Assembly (NCBI GenBank): GCA_947461335.1
Contig: CANHLB010000010.1
Coordinates: 1 to 18,272, forward strand
From: Burkholderiaceae bacterium
GTDB taxonomy: Bacteria > Pseudomonadota > Gammaproteobacteria > Burkholderiales > Burkholderiaceae
Reading direction: 5' to 3'
Length of the DNA stretch: 18,272 nt
Shown here: one piece after another, positions 17,640 through 18,272 of the stretch
How the letters are laid out: each line of letters opens with the position of its first letter
Position numbering within the stretch: position 1 is the stretch's first letter
Made by a program: the position numbers and the translations under genes
Notes under the pieces: model-generated
The model's database searches: none
The model's input: the letters and a program-made list of their open reading frames with translations, nothing else
What the model was told of the DNA's origin: nothing

Positions 17640-18272
17640 TTAAATACGCATTGGCATCACAACATACTTGAAATTCTCTGAGCCAGGCAGAGTAATCACA
17701 GCGCTACTATTTGCATCGCCTAAACTAATTTGAATTTTTTCATTCTTGAGGTTTGATAACACGTCAAGCAAGTAGCTAACATTAAAGCCAATCTCTACGG
17801 TATCGCCGTTATATTCAGTTTCAATCTCTTCTTGAGCCTCTTCTTGTTCAGCGTTGGTCGATTGCACTGTAATTCGATTGGGTGATAAAGAAAAGCGTAC
17901 GCCTTTAAATTTATCTGTAGTTAAAATAGCAGCGCGCTGCAGGGCTGCCTGCAAAGCCTCACGACCAACTACTAATGTGTTTTTGTGTCCTTTTGGAATT
18001 ACTCTTTGGAAATCTGGGAATTTACCTTCAACCAGCTTAGAAATTAATTCAATATCCCCAAAGGCAAACTTAACCTGATTTGCAGTCAAGCTTATCTCTA
18101 ATGGATCCTCAGAATCCTCCAAAAGATGCTGGCACTCCAAAATTGTTTTTCGGGGAATAATAATTTCTTGCCTTTGTCCTGCTCCCGCTGGTGCCTCAGT
18201 TAGCTCAACCTGTGAATAAGCAAGGCGATGGCCATCGGTAGCAACTGCAACAACCTCTTTTCCCTCAATAAC
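17640..18272 (-). CDS. dnaN: DNA polymerase III beta subunit (sliding clamp), C-terminal part
   Basis: The last 210 codons are present; the 5' part lies beyond the right edge. The frame is open to 18272 and begins VIEGKEVVAVATDGHRLAYS, the conserved ATDGHRLA region of the second clamp domain. It then gives IIIPRKTILECQHLL, VKFAFG, LISKLVEGKFPDFQRVIP (entry to domain three) and the C-terminal KYVVMPMRI that helps form the partner-binding pocket. The internal TTG at 18140 is not a start. DnaN rings DNA and tethers polymerase III and other proteins. The dnaN-gyrB order with an 11-base gap is typical near a bacterial oriC; dnaA is expected further right. Confidence 0.97.
   Translation of the reverse strand, partial: VIEGKEVVAVATDGHRLAYSQVELTEAPAGAGQRQEIIIPRKTILECQHLLEDSEDPLEISLTANQVKFAFGDIELISKLVEGKFPDFQRVIPKGHKNTLVVGREALQAALQRAAILTTDKFKGVRFSLSPNRITVQSTNAEQEEAQEEIETEYNGDTVEIGFNVSYLLDVLSNLKNEKIQISLGDANSSAVITLPGSENFKYVVMPMRI

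Noticed and set aside
17640..18140. Short dnaN beginning at the TTG at 18140
   Set aside because: The frame stays open to the window edge and encodes conserved clamp sequence (ATDGHRLAYS, IIIPRKTILECQ) upstream, so this is an internal Leu.
18211..18219. TTATTCACA on the minus strand, an exact match to the DnaA-box consensus TTATNCACA, inside dnaN
   Set aside because: A single box within coding sequence is expected about 0.5 times by chance in a window this size, and no cluster or AT-rich unwinding region accompanies it. The origin is expected outside the window.

Overview
The window looks like the origin-proximal part of a betaproteobacterial chromosome, most likely Polynucleobacter or a close relative in the Burkholderiaceae. 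The reasons are the run dnaN-gyrB, the run mnmG-rsmG-parA-parB-atpI-atpB-atpE, a DUF3717-type small protein, an AtpE N-terminus typical of the group, and moderate GC with AT-rich intergenic stretches (judged by eye). The core genes all read leftward (minus strand). This fits a replication fork moving leftward from an oriC/dnaA that would lie beyond the right edge.

Layout from right to left. Positions 18272-14402 (minus) hold the C-terminal part of dnaN, then gyrB, a eukaryote-style SET-domain lysine methyltransferase and a DUF3717 protein, all tightly spaced. Positions 14385-9768 (minus) hold a branched-chain-amino-acid-type (HAAT) ABC importer in the order livG-livF-binding protein-livH-livM, with its own candidate promoter. 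Positions 6679-9779 hold the only plus-strand operon: an acyl-CoA dehydrogenase of ACAD10/11 type, an SDR oxidoreductase and an APH-fold kinase. It ends in a terminator that overlaps the convergent stop codons of the kinase and livM. Positions 6652-5915 (minus) hold a TauE/SafE-family membrane exporter. Positions 5860-1 (minus) hold one long operon for tRNA modification (mnmG), 16S rRNA methylation (rsmG), chromosome segregation (parA, parB) and the start of the F-type ATP synthase (atpI, atpB, atpE).

How the parts fit together. ParA, ParB and two perfect parS sites form a complete centromere system. One parS lies inside mnmG; the other covers the predicted -35 of the mnmG promoter that drives parAB, which suggests feedback by ParB. 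The kinase + ACAD + SDR set resembles a split form of human ACAD10/11 and the core of the Pseudomonas lva (levulinate) cluster, so it may degrade 4-hydroxyacyl-CoAs. The adjacent importer could supply a related substrate, but nothing in the sequence fixes its ligand.

Points most worth checking: the parS/promoter overlap; the kinase-ACAD-SDR set; a symmetric hairpin that pairs a strong Shine-Dalgarno and AUG upstream of the ACAD gene; a Walker A Lys-to-Arg change in LivF that falls in the same composite ATP site as the other non-canonical residues; and a TauE-like gene whose reading frame continues upstream of its only standard start codon. There is no gene-free stretch above 300 bases and I saw no tRNA, rRNA, CRISPR array, insertion sequence or prophage.
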